Source: Edaphochlamys debaryana
Lineage: Eukaryota > Chlorophyta > Chlorophyceae > Chlamydomonadales
Direction of reading: 5' to 3'
NCBI GenBank assembly: GCA_016858145.1
Contig: JAEHOE010000057.1
Span: forward strand, 62,001 to 126,000
Length of the DNA stretch: 64,000 bases
In this document: in pieces, positions 12,099-22,891 of the stretch
Layout of the letters: each line of letters opens with the position of its first letter
How positions within the stretch are numbered: position 1 is the stretch's first letter
Made by a program: the position numbers and the translations under genes
The notes under the pieces: model-generated
Told to the model about the DNA's origin: nothing
The model's database searches: none
What the model saw: only the letters and a program-made list of their open reading frames with translations

Positions 12099-13668
12099 CA
12101 ACGCTGAACACGAGTCTGCCGGAGGGTCCGCCGGGTTTGGCACATTTGCCACATTTGCCACAATTGGAAATGTGCCATGGGTGCCACATGCGAGCCGTGG
12201 CTTGCTTTACAGTGCTAGCACACACTGAAAAGTGAGAGCTGGGGATGCCACAATTCATTTGCCACAATTCACTTTTGGGGGGGTACCAAGATTCCCAAAT
12301 TTCAGTTTCGTGTTTTTTAAAATCTTGGTACCCCCCCCCCCAAAAGTGTGTGTAAATGTGTAAAGAGACTGAAGAATTGGAGGGGTGCAAGCCCCGCAAC
12401 ACTGGAATCAGTCTTGTAACGCCCCAAAACCCTTGCCACACCAATTTGTGGCAAATGCCACATTTCCACATTTCGGCGGATGCCTTTGCCACAATCAGAA
12501 TCGAGAGGGATGGAGGGTTTGTCAGGGGCCCTGCTGCCGACGGTTGGGAGTGAGCGGGCATGCAGGGTATGCCACGGGGAGGGGAGGTGCGCAGCTCAAA
12601 GTGACCGGCGCGTGGTAAACGCGTGGGTGGAGGGGCGCGCCCGCTGGCACTGCCTCCGCATGGCAAAGGGCCACGCCGAGGCGCTCGAGGACCGCAGGGG
12701 GATGGGTTGCGTGTGTGTAGGCTTGAGCGAGTTGGGCGGGCCCGCGTGCAAAGGCTGCAACCAGCACCCGCTGGCACTGCCTCCGCATGGCAAAGGGCCA
12801 CGCCGAGCCGCTCGAGGGCCGCAGGGGGTGGGGTGGGTTGCGTGTGTGTAGGCTTGGGTGAGTTAGGCAGGCCCATGTGCAAAGGCTGCAACCAGCACCC
12901 GCTGGCACTGCCTCCGCATGGCAAAGGGCCACGCCGAGCCGCTCGAGGGCCGCAGGGGGTGGGGAGGGTTGGCTAAGACTAGCTGGGCGGCCCGTGGGTG
13001 GAGGGGCGAGCCCGCGTGCAAAGGCTGCAACCAGCGCCCGCTGGCACTGCCTCCGCATGGCAAAGGGCCACGCCGAGGCGCTCGAGGGCCGCAGGGGGGT
13101 GGGTTGCGTGTGTGTAGGCTTGGGTGAGTTAGGCGGGCGCAAGGGTCGGCCCTCATCCTTCCGTGCAGGGCAGGCTCATAGGCCCTGGAGCGGGCATGCC
13201 GGGGCGAAGGGGTTGGTATCCCGGAGCGGGCATGCCGGGTGATGCCTTGGGGAGGGGGCTGGTAACCCTGAGAAGGCATGGCGGAGCTGTTCGGGCATCC
13301 ACTGGGACCGGGGAGCCCTGTGCGGGCCTGGCTCTAGTGTGTCCCCCAGACTACCGGGCGACTTGCTAGTGCCCAGCACCCCCAACACATGCGCCCCTCG
13401 GTCCCCTTTGGCCACGCGCAGCCCAGCACGGCTCTCCAGGGACCGCTCTCCAGGCGCTCCAGAGTTTCCGTGGCATTACAGCAAGCTTTGTCGCCGTGTT
13501 GCTGCTTTTGCCCCACGGAACATGACTCGGGGGGGGGCTGGTCGAGCCCTCACATCTCACTCGAAACCTGCCCCAGTCTTGGGGCCTCAACACGCCTTCA
13601 CGCGCCAATAGGAATCCTGCCAGACTCGGGGCCTTGACGTGCCCTCACATACCACTAAAGACCTGCCA
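12099..13668. repeat. Segmental duplication, copy 1 (other copy at 29668-30983)
   Basis: Near-identical to 29668-30983 from the word CAACGCTGAACACGAG to ACTAAAGACCTGCC. It contains a CCACAATT/TGCCACA-rich part, an inverted repeat at 12270-12348, then tandem units of about 130-150 bp carrying GGCAAAGGGCCACGCCGAG and GGCTGCAACCAGC (four here, two in the other copy), then unique sequence. The unit number explains most of the 255-bp length difference. No credible coding frame. The repeat may be part of a mobile element or a plain duplication. Confidence 0.88.
12270..12348. repeat. Imperfect inverted repeat (hairpin or MITE-like core)
   Basis: Left arm CACTTTTGGGG..GTACCAAGATT and right arm AATCTTGGTAC..CCAAAAGTG flank a loop of about 27 nt. 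Arms differ mainly in G/C run length. The equivalent in the other copy (about 29838-29917) has lost pairing in the left arm, so the structure is not strictly conserved. Confidence 0.75.
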
Positions 13669-13950
13669 GCCTAAAGGATTCCTGCCAGTCTCGGGCACCC
13701 TGGCGCACCCTCGCCAATAGGATTCCTGCCAGTCCCGGGGCCTCAAAACGCCCTCACATGCCGCTAAATACCTGCCAGTCCCGGGGCCTCAAAACGCCCT
13801 CACATGCCGCTAAATACCTGCCAGTCCCGGGGCCTCAAAACGCCCTCACATGCCGCTAAGTACCTGCCAGTCCCGGGGTCCTGGCGCCCCCTCACATGCC
13901 GCTAAAAGTCTCGGGGCGTTATTTGGCGCTCCCTCACATGCCGCATGAGG
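13615..13950. repeat. 46-bp minisatellite
   Basis: Units with CCTGCCAGTCCCGGGGCC and CCTCACATGCCGCTAA repeat at a 46-bp spacing near 13725, 13771, 13817 and 13863, with diverged units on both sides. A related array follows the second duplication copy at about 30940-31230. Confidence 0.9.
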
Positions 13951-13954
13951 CATC

Positions 13955-14638
13955 CTAGTCCTCCTCCTCCTCGTCATCTACGCTGCCACTCCAGCACGTC
14001 TTGAGCCACCCCGCCTCGACGCACGCCCACCCCTGCTTCTCCAGGTACGCCGTGAGCATGGGCACCACGCCACCCTGCCGGCCCCACGATGCGGCAATGA
14101 TGCCGCATATGTCTGCCGCTGACATGAACGACAGGGCCAGGTCGAACATGACGGGGGCCGACACCAGCAGGTCCTCAAGGCTCATGAAGCGGGCGGGGAA
14201 GCGGCGGCATGCGAACCTGTAGAACGACATGATGTTCCCGAGGCGGACCACCTTGGTGTAGACGGGTAGTAGCTCGCCGCTCTCAAACCTGGCCGGTTCT
14301 GTCTTGTGCAGCCTATCGAGCATGCAGTCGAGCAGCTCGCAGTAAGCGGGCGCAGCGGACACACACGCCACCATGGCTGCAATGGGCAGGGTCTTGACTC
14401 TGTCGACCAGGCTCCACACCGCGCTGACCGTCGCCGCGTACAGCCCTGACACGGGGTCCATCCCCGGGGCCCGCTCCGCAAGGATCTGGAGTAGCCTGGT
14501 CAGCTGTTGCTGATCCAGCAGGTCCAGCATTGAGGGGGTGGATGCACGGTCGCCGATTAGAGCCAGCACCAGGAGAAACGCCTTAGGGTCACCATCGGCC
14601 GCCATGGCCATGACAGGGGTCAGCTGTGCGGGGTCCAT
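13955..14638 (-). CDS. Hypothetical helical protein, 227 aa, single exon
   Basis: ATG at 14638, stop at 13955. The sequence is evenly complex, unlike the repeat frames around it: MDPAQLTPVMAMAADGD, LVLALIGDRASTPSMLDLL, then RLGNIMSFYRFACRRF and SLEDLLVSAPVMFDLALSF, ending in an acidic SVDDEEEED tail. It is predicted to be mostly alpha-helical, possibly a helical-repeat fold. No signal peptide or membrane segment is evident. No intron signal inside. It begins just beyond the 46-bp minisatellite. The family is not recognised. Confidence 0.65.
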   Translation of the reverse strand: MDPAQLTPVMAMAADGDPKAFLLVLALIGDRASTPSMLDLLDQQQLTRLLQILAERAPGMDPVSGLYAATVSAVWSLVDRVKTLPIAAMVACVSAAPAYCELLDCMLDRLHKTEPARFESGELLPVYTKVVRLGNIMSFYRFACRRFPARFMSLEDLLVSAPVMFDLALSFMSAADICGIIAASWGRQGGVVPMLTAYLEKQGWACVEAGWLKTCWSGSVDDEEEED

Positions 14639-15251
14639 GTTGAGCTCTGCAGGGCAACGAGCGCGTAGAGTACGTAGTGAGCTTTTGTTGGGCCAGCGAG
14701 GGGGCCAGCAGGAGACCCGGCTAGGGGCCAGCAGGAGACCCGGCTAGCAGGGATCAGGGGCTTCCTACGTTGCCTCTGCTCCAGCGTTGGATTCAGGTCT
14801 CGTGTCTGCGTCTGGCTTCAGAAGCTCTGAAAGGTCGGGGCGATTGACCGAGCGATACCGTAATGCGCGCGCCGACCGCCGTCTCACCGCTCACCGCTCT
14901 CTAAGCAACGCACTTTGGTGTCCTCCGACAGTGTACCTCGTGTGGAATGTCTCGCGGTCGTGAGGCGACCAGCCTAACATACACTCTTCGGGCGCCCGCA
15001 TCGGGGCCGAACCGTCGTATACGCCGTACTCGAGCCTGGGTCATCCGTACCGCCCCCGTCGGCGCTCGCTATGCCGATATGCTCGCTATACTCGCTGTAC
15101 ACTTCGAGCTCAGAACTCATACTCAATACCTGACGGCCAGCACGCGACGTTTATTTTGGCGATCGCTCGTTAAGCGACTGGCAGTCAGAGACGCACGCCC
15201 GCTCGTTACAGCCAGTTCCCCTTTCGTCACCTTTCACCAGTCAACGCGAGT
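14639..15251. other. Intergenic, divergent promoters
   Basis: Lies between the minus gene starting at 14638 and the plus gene starting at 15252. It holds a direct repeat GGGGCCAGCAGGAGACCCGG (about 14701-14745) and CTCGCTAT-type words near 15065-15095. No gene seen. Confidence 0.4.
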
Positions 15252-16711
15252 ATGTCAGGTATGCGTCGGGGCGGGGCTCGTCTGCCGCCGCGGCCTCGCC
15301 TGCCCATCACGTCTCTTAAGCCTCGCGTCTCTCGTCTCATGCCACAGACCCCCTGTTCAAACTCTACATCGTCAGACCTCAATTGGGGGCCCTGACCGGT
15401 GCCATCACCAGCTGCAGCAGGAACGACCGAGGCCATCTTGTCTTCCAGTTCAAGGTCACTTCCAGCCCAGGGTACTTTCGCTACTACTCATCCCATTGCG
15501 TGGCTATGGACACGTGGAGATGGACCATGACCCTCCCCAACATGGGCTCCATGGATGTCAAGACATTGGCGGACATACTGTCGCCCAACGTCACTGTCAC
15601 GGGCACTCAGGCCATGTCCAAAGAGGCCATGGAGTGGGCGCTGAAGAAGCATGAGCAGGCGGCAGAGCGTGTCTGACTGACCCTGGCTCGCTGTCTCGAC
15701 GTGGACTGACTTGCTGAGTCTGTGTTGCCCACAGGACACGGCGGTGGATCTCGCGACGGATCCCGTGTCGGATTACGAGGAGGAGGTAAGGCATCGGTCT
15801 TACCGGCTTGTCTAACCTTGGGCGTAACCATGGACTTGTGCAATGCAGGAGGGCGGTGGCCAAGAGGGCGGTGGCCAGGAGGGCGGTGGCCAGGAGGGCG
15901 GTGGCCAGGAGGGCGGTGGCCAGGAGGGCGGTGGCCAGGAGGGCGGTGGCCAGGAGGACGGTGGCCAGGAGGGCGGCGACAACGGCGACGAGGTAGGTCC
16001 TTTGAGGAGGGTATTGATTGGGCATGGCCCCTTTCCAGCCAGGTTGACCCCAATCCCCCCCCCCCCCTTCTTCATTGTTCAGGACGAGGAGGCGGCCGAG
16101 GCGCACAACGGCGGTGCTGTGAGCGAGGAGGAGGCCAACAACGCGGTGAGTGCTCCAGTGCGCGCTGGAGGGTGGGGCACGGGGAGGCAAGGCTTCCAAT
16201 GCTTCCAATCCACCACCGCCTGCTCTCTCCTCTGGGCCGCTATGTTCTCCGTCTGCATACTGCTTTGCAGGTCCCGTGCAGCAGGGGCATCAAACGGAGC
16301 CGTGCTGTGCAGATGGTGAGTTTTGGGGTCCCGCACCCTCACACACCCTGCATAAAGCCCTGAACCGCTCCTGCACTGTGCACTGACCTCACGCATTTTG
16401 TGCACCGGTGGCCTCACCAGGTCATGGGCGCGGACGTGGACAGGCAGGTGGTGTCGGTAACGGGCATGGGCAAGATGTACGACATGATGAAGGAGATCTT
16501 CGGGGCCAAACAGGAGCTTGCCGTCAAGCTGGCCAAAGTGACGGCCGAGTGCGACATGCAGAAAAAAATGATGCAAGCCATGCTCAACATGGTAAGGTTA
16601 GATAGCTGCTCTGAGGACTTAGTAGATTGGGGGAGGGGTAGACCGAGTTCGCCACACCAGCAGAACTTGCCCTTCCACCCAACGCCTTGTTCGCAGAACT
16701 CCAACGTGTAA
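15252..16711 (+). CDS. Hypothetical nuclear-type protein, eight exons, 272 aa
   Basis: A 7-nt coding exon (ATG TCA G, 15252-15258) with donor GTATGC joins in phase to 15348. Exon 2 (15348 to about 15670) gives [37 protein letters not shown] and a helical end. Then come 15735-15785 (acidic), 15849-15992 (EGGGQ repeats), 16083-16145 (acidic), 16271-16315 (basic, [11 protein letters not shown], possible nuclear signal), 16421-16591 (helix, [17 protein letters not shown]) and 16697-16711 (NSNV, TAA). Every intron after the first lies between codons. The exon 2 donor is the weak point: the in-phase site is CGT|GTCTGA. The stop overlaps a TGTAA word, the usual polyadenylation signal in volvocine algae. 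The organisation closely matches the gene at 20.4 kb. Function unknown. Confidence 0.72.
15849..15975. repeat. 15-bp coding repeat (EGGGQ)n
   Basis: About eight tandem copies of GAGGGCGGTGGCCAG with one C-to-A type variant (EDGGQ). It fills most of exon 4 of the surrounding gene. All three plus frames stay open, so extra open frames here are artefacts. Confidence 0.9.
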
Positions 16712-18070
16712 ACCTACACGACCACGTGGCGGAGAGGTCCGTATCCCGTGCATTTGTAGCCAGAAGGCATAGGAGCGAAGCGGAGCGTAAGCTTTTTCTC
16801 AATTGGGGCTTGCAGCCCCCTCGTTCGGCATTCTGCCTACGGAGCACAGCATCTAGTTTCCACCCACCCGCCCGACGTGCCTTCCGGTTGCCCGCCCCCC
16901 TCGCCTCCCCCCAGACCGCCGGCGCGCCCTGCACTGCTTAGGCGCCACGGCGTGGGGCGGCGGCTGCCGCCCGTCTGAGATGTGGCCGCAGGGGCGTGCA
17001 GGAGGGGATTGCGCGGGGTGCCCGCTTGGGCTCGCGGCGGTGGCGGTCGGGTATTGGGCTCGCGGCGGCGCCCGTTGGGTTTGAAGTCTGGCGGCGGTAG
17101 CGGTGGGCGCTTGGGTCTCGTGGTGGGTCAGCGGTGGGTTGCCTCGCCGCGGGCCCCTGGCCGGCGGCGCACCCCCCCTTGTTTTTTGCTGTGGCCGTGT
17201 TCTCCCCTGGGGGGTCGCCAGTTTTGTTTGCTTCTGCAGTGTCTGACTATTAGCACGCCTCGGCCCCCCTGAGCTGACTTAGCCGACTCTTGCCGGGGGT
17301 GCCTGTGTGGGCGTGTGGATGGAAGGGCTTCCTGTGTTCCTATGTCTCCCGAGCTGACTTAGCCGACTCTTGCGAGGGGTGCGCCCCTTCCTGGCGGGTG
17401 CCTGTGTGGGCGCGTGGATGGGATATGAGGCTGGGCCAAGGGCAAATGTAAATGCGAAGTCACGTTGCAAGCCGTGCGACCTTGGCTGGCTCACCTCGCA
17501 CATGGCTTCCCACTTGGATCATCGCACACGGCAGAACCCCCCGTCACACGGATCCGCCCCCAATGCCACCCCCGTGCCTTCCACCAACTACCGTGCCTGG
17601 GCTGAGTTTGGCTTTGAACATCGGGATGGACAGGCGTCTCGTCAAGCCCGTGGCCGACAATTGTGTGGCACCCCGTCGCCCTCCTGACTGTTGTCGTGGC
17701 ATAGGTCAGCTCCCAGCGAGTGGCTGGAGCATGCGGTGGGTGCTGAGACGGAGAGGGTTTGTGCGCGGGGCAGGCGAAAATGAACTGAACGGGATGGAGG
17801 GGGTGCAGGTGCGAGGCGGCGCGGCGTTTTGGCCCTGGCCCTATGCGCACGCGAACGGGGCCTTGTGGTGGGGAGGGGGTTTACGCGGGGGCAGCAGGAC
17901 TGTGTGTGTTGCGAGGCGGGTCGGGGCGTGTTGCGAAGCGGGACTGGGTGCGTCGCGTACCCGTGCCGGCGAGCTCGGGGCCTTCGGCCTTGCCCGAACC
18001 CTTCTCACCCCCCGCCAGTTTGCAATCGCCAGGCAGTATAGCGGCTTTGGCATTGGCCCTTGCGGCGCCG
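16712..18070. other. No supported gene; duplicated blocks
   Basis: Two copies of GAGCTGACTTAGCCGACTCT followed by GTGCCTGTGTGGGCG occur at about 17270-17320 and 17351-17420. A block with TGTTGCGAAGCGGGACT and TTGCCCGAACCCTTCTC at 17925-18010 recurs at 18155-18265 across the GT repeat. No protein-like frame. Confidence 0.45.
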
Positions 18071-18073
18071 GAG

Positions 18074-18076
<3 letters not shown>

Positions 18077-18134
<58 letters not shown>
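18077..18134. repeat. (GT)n microsatellite
   Basis: About 28 uninterrupted GT dinucleotides, flanked on both sides by copies of the same roughly 100-bp block. Confidence 0.97.
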
Positions 18135-18990
18135 TGTCCGTGGGGGCGAGGGGCGCGTGTTGCGAAGCGGGACTAGCGGGACTAGTACTGGGTGTGTCGC
18201 GTAACCGCGCTGGCGAGCTAGGGGCCCATGGCCTGCCTTGCTTGATTGCCCGAACCCTTCTCCCTCACCACCACCAGTTCGCATGCGCCAGGGTGTGGCG
18301 GCCTTGGCTTTGGCCCTTGCGGCGGAGAGAGGGGAGCGCGGGGATCTGGTGGACAGGCGGGAGCGCGTTCCGTGGGAGCGAGAGGGGCGCGGGTGCGAAT
18401 GAAGCTCAGGGCCGTCGGCCAACTCCGGAAGAAAAACGCTCCCATTTCTCCACGAGCGTACCAACGAGCCTAGCTGACGAGCTTAGCTCTGCAATGTGTG
18501 GGCGATAACGACCGCGAGGAGTCCAACTCGAGAATGCGAGAATGCGATGGCCCGAAGCCCAAAGAGTCACCCAAAGAGTATGAGCTGGGCTTGAAGCTAG
18601 GTATCGCTATCTTAAGATAGCGCAATGTCTGGTCGCGCGAGCTACTCGTACTCGAGTGCCTGAGATACGGGACCTAAGTCGTAACACTGTACGGGACCTA
18701 AGTCGAGCTTATTTAGGCAACCTTCTTATTGGGAGGCGCGATGAGGTCACCTCGACCGCCTGCCGCTTGTGCACGTAGCGGAGGAAGCGCATGTTGCGGT
18801 ACCCCCTGCTGGTTGCCCTGCCCCCGCGTGCCAAGGGCGCGCACAGGGGCTCGAGTTGGGCGTGTTGGGCAGGCGGGTCAGGGGGTAGGCTTGGGCGAGA
18901 TGGGCAGGCGCGAGGGCCGAGGGGCGGGCCCGACCCGCCAAGCCCTCGTGGCCGTGATTCCCCAGTGGCTAGAGCGGGCGGCGGGGGCTA
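18135..18990. other. No supported gene
   Basis: Beyond the duplicated block ending near 18265 and the palindrome, no coding signal was found. GCGCGAGGGCCGAGGGGCGGG-type words near 18910 lead into the satellite. Confidence 0.4.
18605..18622. other. Perfect 18-bp palindrome
   Basis: CGCTATCTTAAGATAGCG reads identically on both strands. It lies in a gene-free stretch followed by two copies of CGGGACCTAAGTCG (about 18668 and 18695). It could be a protein-binding site or the centre of a mobile-element end; nothing around it decides. Confidence 0.6.
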
Positions 18991-20045
18991 TACGATGATT
19001 TGCGCACCGCAAAATTGATTTTGGAGTCGGGAGCCGACCGGGTCAGTGTGGTGACTCATCGATCGGCCCGCGCACTCGCCGTTTCTGGGCAGGGACACCC
19101 GCCAAGCCCTCGTGGCCGTGAACCCCCCAGTGGCTAGAGCGGGCGGCGGGGGCTACGCTTTTAGCTACGCGCAGCTAAATTGATCTGGGACGTCGCTTGA
19201 GGGGCAGACAGGGCGGGCGGGGGGTCATCCATTTTTCCGCCCCCGCGCTCACCGTTTCCAGTCACTGCGACCCGCCAAGCCCTCGTGGCCGTGATTCCCC
19301 AGTGGCTAGAGCGGGCGGCGGGGGCTATACGATGATTTGCGCACCGCAAAATTGATTTTGGAGTCGGGAGCCGACCGGGTCAGTGTGGTGACTCATCGAT
19401 CGGCCCGCGCACTCGCCGTTTCTGGGCAGGGACACCCGCCAAGCCCTCGTGGCCGTGAACCCCCCAGTGGCTAGAGCGGGCGGCGGGGGCTACGCTTTTA
19501 GCTACGCACAGCTAAATTGATCTGGGACGTCGCTTGAGGGGCGGCCAGGGCGGGCGGGGGGTCATCCATTTTTCCGCCCCCGCGCTCACCGTTTCCGGGC
19601 ACTGCGACCCGCCAAGCCCTCGTGGCCGTGATTCCCCAGTGGCTAGAGCGGGCGGCGGGGGCTATACGATGATTTGCGCACCGCAAAATTGATTTTGGAG
19701 TCGGGAGCCGACCGGGTCAGTGTGGTGACTCATCGATCGGCCCGCGCACTCGCCGTTTCTGGGCAGGGACACCCGCCAAGCCCTCGTGGCCGTGAACCCC
19801 CGGTGGCTAGAGCGGGCGGCGGGGGCTACGCTTTTAGCTACGCGCAGCTAAATTGATCTGGGACGTCGCTGGAGGGGCGGCCAGGGCGGGTGGGGGGTCA
19901 TCCATTTTTACGCCCCCGCGCTCACCGTTTCCGGGCACTGCGACCCGCCAAGCCCTCGTGGCCGTGATTCCCCAGTGGCTAGAGCGGGCGGCGTGGGCTA
20001 TACGATGATTTGCGCACCGCAAAATTGATTTTGGAGTCGGGAGAC
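18935..20045 (+). repeat. Satellite, 337-bp dimer repeat, forward orientation
   Basis: The word GATTTGCGCACCGCAAAA occurs at 18997, 19334, 19671 and 20007, a 337-bp period. Each period has two related monomers of about 165-170 bp that share CCGCCAAGCCCTCGTGGCCG and CCAGTGGCTAGAGCGGGCGG. One monomer carries the palindrome around TTTGCGCACCGCAAA, the other TTAGCTACGCGCAGCTAA at the same relative position. The same satellite lies inverted at 31.7-33.6 kb. The 60-90 aa frames in it are artefacts. Confidence 0.95.
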
Positions 20046-20392
20046 GTACATGGCAGCGGTACTCAGGACTCGAGTTAGGCAGTCGTCGTCCGCGACTTGT
20101 CCACTTCGTCCACTTCGTCCACTTTTTTTCACCCGCACGGCCCCGACCCCAACGCAACACGGCTGTAATCGTGATGCATATGCAAGCTGCTCTGCGCCTT
20201 GGCAGGATCGTTTTGGTCGGGTCGTTTAGCAAATGTACCATCGGACCCGTGCCGTACAGAAGGCTGGCCTTCAGTCCCCTCTCGGCCTTCTCCGCCCACA
20301 GCTCGCCCATACGCAGTCTCTACACACACGCGCATAGTCACTACGCTGACCTACATCAGCGACTTACATCGGACGCGACGACCTCGCTCGCG
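20046..20392. other. Upstream region of the 20.4-kb gene
   Basis: Holds a triple TCCACTTCG repeat with a T-run (20098-20128). No separate gene seen. The promoter of the gene starting at 20393 should lie here. Confidence 0.35.
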
Positions 20393-22891
20393 ATGGCTAA
20401 AGTCGGTGGGTCGCGCTCGCTCCGTGCCTGGCTATTCGCGCTCGCTCCGTGCCTGGCTAGCCTCGCTGATCTCTCCCACATGCTCTCGCGCAGAAGGGAG
20501 CGTGAGGAAGGCGAAGAGCAGCAGCCGCCACGACCCCCAAGCCGGTGCACTCAGCGCCCTGCCGACTGCCCTGAAGGAGAAGCCCTCGGCGAAGAAAGGG
20601 TCAAAGGCGAGTCACGTGGTCGGTGGGAGTGGCCTGCACAGCGGACCTCCTAACTCCTCCCTCGCCACCCGCTGCCCCCCCCCCCCTTCTGCATCCTACA
20701 ACCCAGGTCATCGACGTGGTCGGCAGTGTCCAGCTCACCCCGCGAGTCGACCTGAAGCCCTGCGTAGGCGGCAACAGCGCTCGCGCTGCCGCGACTGTGA
20801 GAGAGGGGAGGGTGGCGGGGGCCTAGCTCTTGGCATTGTCATGGGTTGCGGAGCAGTGAGCAAGAGGCGGTGCAGTCGTGACTTGCCCTGGGGCACTCAA
20901 TGACTGTCTATCAAACCTGTTCCCTCCCCTCTTTCACAGGCGCGGCGCGTGGCGCAAGGACAACCCCACCAGGACCCCGCGCCAGGCTCTGCTACGCCCC
21001 CGCCAGGCTCTGCTACGGCCCCGCCAGGCTCTGCTACGGCCCCGCCGGCTCGCGCTGCCGCGCCTGTGGGAGAGGTGAGGGCCTAGCTCTTGGCATTGTC
21101 ATGGGTTGCAGAGCTGACCCTGGCCCTGGCCGTGACCCTGTGCCTGTTTCAGATGGCGGCGCAGACACCCCCGACGCCCAATGTGCATACGATGCCAGGC
21201 ATCAAGCCGCTGGCGGTGAGAGCCCCGGCGCTATCTCGCTCTTGCGCGCGCCTTGATGCTCACTCTCTTCCCTGGTCCCATAGAGGCCGCCGATGCGAAT
21301 TGTGCTGGGTGCACCGGGACCGAGTGTGCAGCCCGGGCGCGAGGTGGGTCGTCGACAGCTTGACTCGGCTTTGCTGTCTTGCCGATCGAGACTCAATCAA
21401 TACTCACAGTGTACCGGGCGCGTAGGCGCACACTGTGGCACATGCTGCCCCCCTGCCGGCGACTGGGGCACCCAGAGGAGGGCAGGTGTGTGGATGAGAG
21501 GGACATGCTACACGGGACATCCTACATCCCGTGGGACTAGCGGACTTGCCCCAACCCAGCGTCGATGTCACCCTTGCTACCACAGGGAAAGATGATTGCG
21601 CACAAGCCCACGGCTGAGCCCGAGGTGGCTGCACCCAAGGCGGCTGAGCCGGTGCCGACACCGCCGAGGCCGGCCGCTCAGCACCAGGGCTCGCTGCGCA
21701 CATCCTCCGGGTGCCCACCCCAAGCAGCGGCGGCGGTGCAGGTTTGTGTGTGTGTGTCCTGACCGCTATTGCTTGAAGCCTGACTTCATCCTGCGTTCGT
21801 TATCTTGTTTCCAGTGCCTCATCCCAGACCTGCACCCCCTTCCCCATTGGATGCAGGCCACCAAGTTCCACGGCAAGAGCTTTTCGTGGCAGAGCGGCTC
21901 CCACAAGCGCCCCATGGAGGGCTCCGAGGGCTCCGAGGAGGTGGGCCGGGCATTGGGTACTGCACTGCATTGGGCATTGCGGGTGAGACCTGGCACAGTG
22001 TGACCCCATGTGCCCCCCCCCACCCTCGCCATACCACAGAGCCCAAAACCCCTGAAGAAGACGAGCCTGGCGCAATTTAGACCCGATACGGGCTGCGTGA
22101 AGCTGGGGCAGCCGCCCACGGTCGAGGAGCTAGCGGGCACATCCGGGCGGCCCCTCCGAGCGGCGGCACAGGTGTGTTGGGAACAGGGGCCAGTCAGCAG
22201 ATGTGGGTGCGGCACGCCATCACGCGATGCCTGACGCCCTCACCTTGCTAGCTAGTATCCCAATCCGGACGAAACCGTGTCATGTGACTCCGTTTGACTC
22301 CTCTTGTGTCTCTGTCAATGTCCCGTGCCCCAGGAGTTCCAACGGTACCCTGCGACTCAAGAGGTCGCGACCCCGGCGCCGTTGGGACAGCCCTGCATGG
22401 CCGATCCGACCTGCCCGACCTACGACCTGCCCTACCACTCCCACATGGCCTGCCCGTCCTGTCCGGCCAAGGCGGGCTACGCCAGCAACACGAGCACCCC
22501 GAGCAACACGAGCGGCGCCGGCAACATGGGCTACCCGGGCAACTCGGGCTACTACGCGGGCATCCCGGGCAACTGGGGCTACTACACGGGCTACCCGGGC
22601 CCCGCACCCTACCCGGTGCCTCGGCAGCCGCCCACGTACGATGACGGCCGGAAGGTGCAGTTTGTGTCGCCAGCGCAGGACTCCCCCATGTCGTTCTCGG
22701 CCTCCGCGGGGCCTCTGCCGGGTCAACATGCGCTCAAAGCAGCAACCGGCCGTGGGGGGCAGCCCGCGCCCCCGGTGCAGCTTATGAGGAGCCTGACCGA
22801 CATGATAAGCGGAAGCACGCGACTGCCCCTAGGATGTACGGGCGGCGAAAGGGGGTGGGGGGTGGGGGGCACTGATTCGACGATTAGCTGA
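20393..22891 (+). CDS. Hypothetical protein with Tyr/Gly/Pro-rich C-terminus, ten exons, 484 aa
   Basis: Start ATG 20393. Exons: 20393-20405, 20494-20615, 20707-20796, 20940-21074, 21153-21215, 21284-21343, 21586-21741, 21815-21940, 22040-22171, 22334-22891. The first intron splits a codon (MAKV|EGSVRKAKSS); all eight others fall between codons and every internal exon length is a multiple of three. Donors are GTGRNN-like, and acceptors are pyrimidine-rich tracts ending in CAG or TAG. The protein has a basic N-terminus, a PGSATAPP repeat (exon 4), Ala/Pro linkers, LPHWMQATKFHGKSFSWQ (exon 8), VEELAGTSGRPL (exon 9), then a Cys pair (MACPSC) and GYYAGIPGNWGYYTGYPG in the last exon. The Tyr/Gly/Pro tract resembles low-complexity domains of RNA-binding or condensate proteins, but no folded RNA-binding domain is visible. 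Function unknown. Confidence 0.75.
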
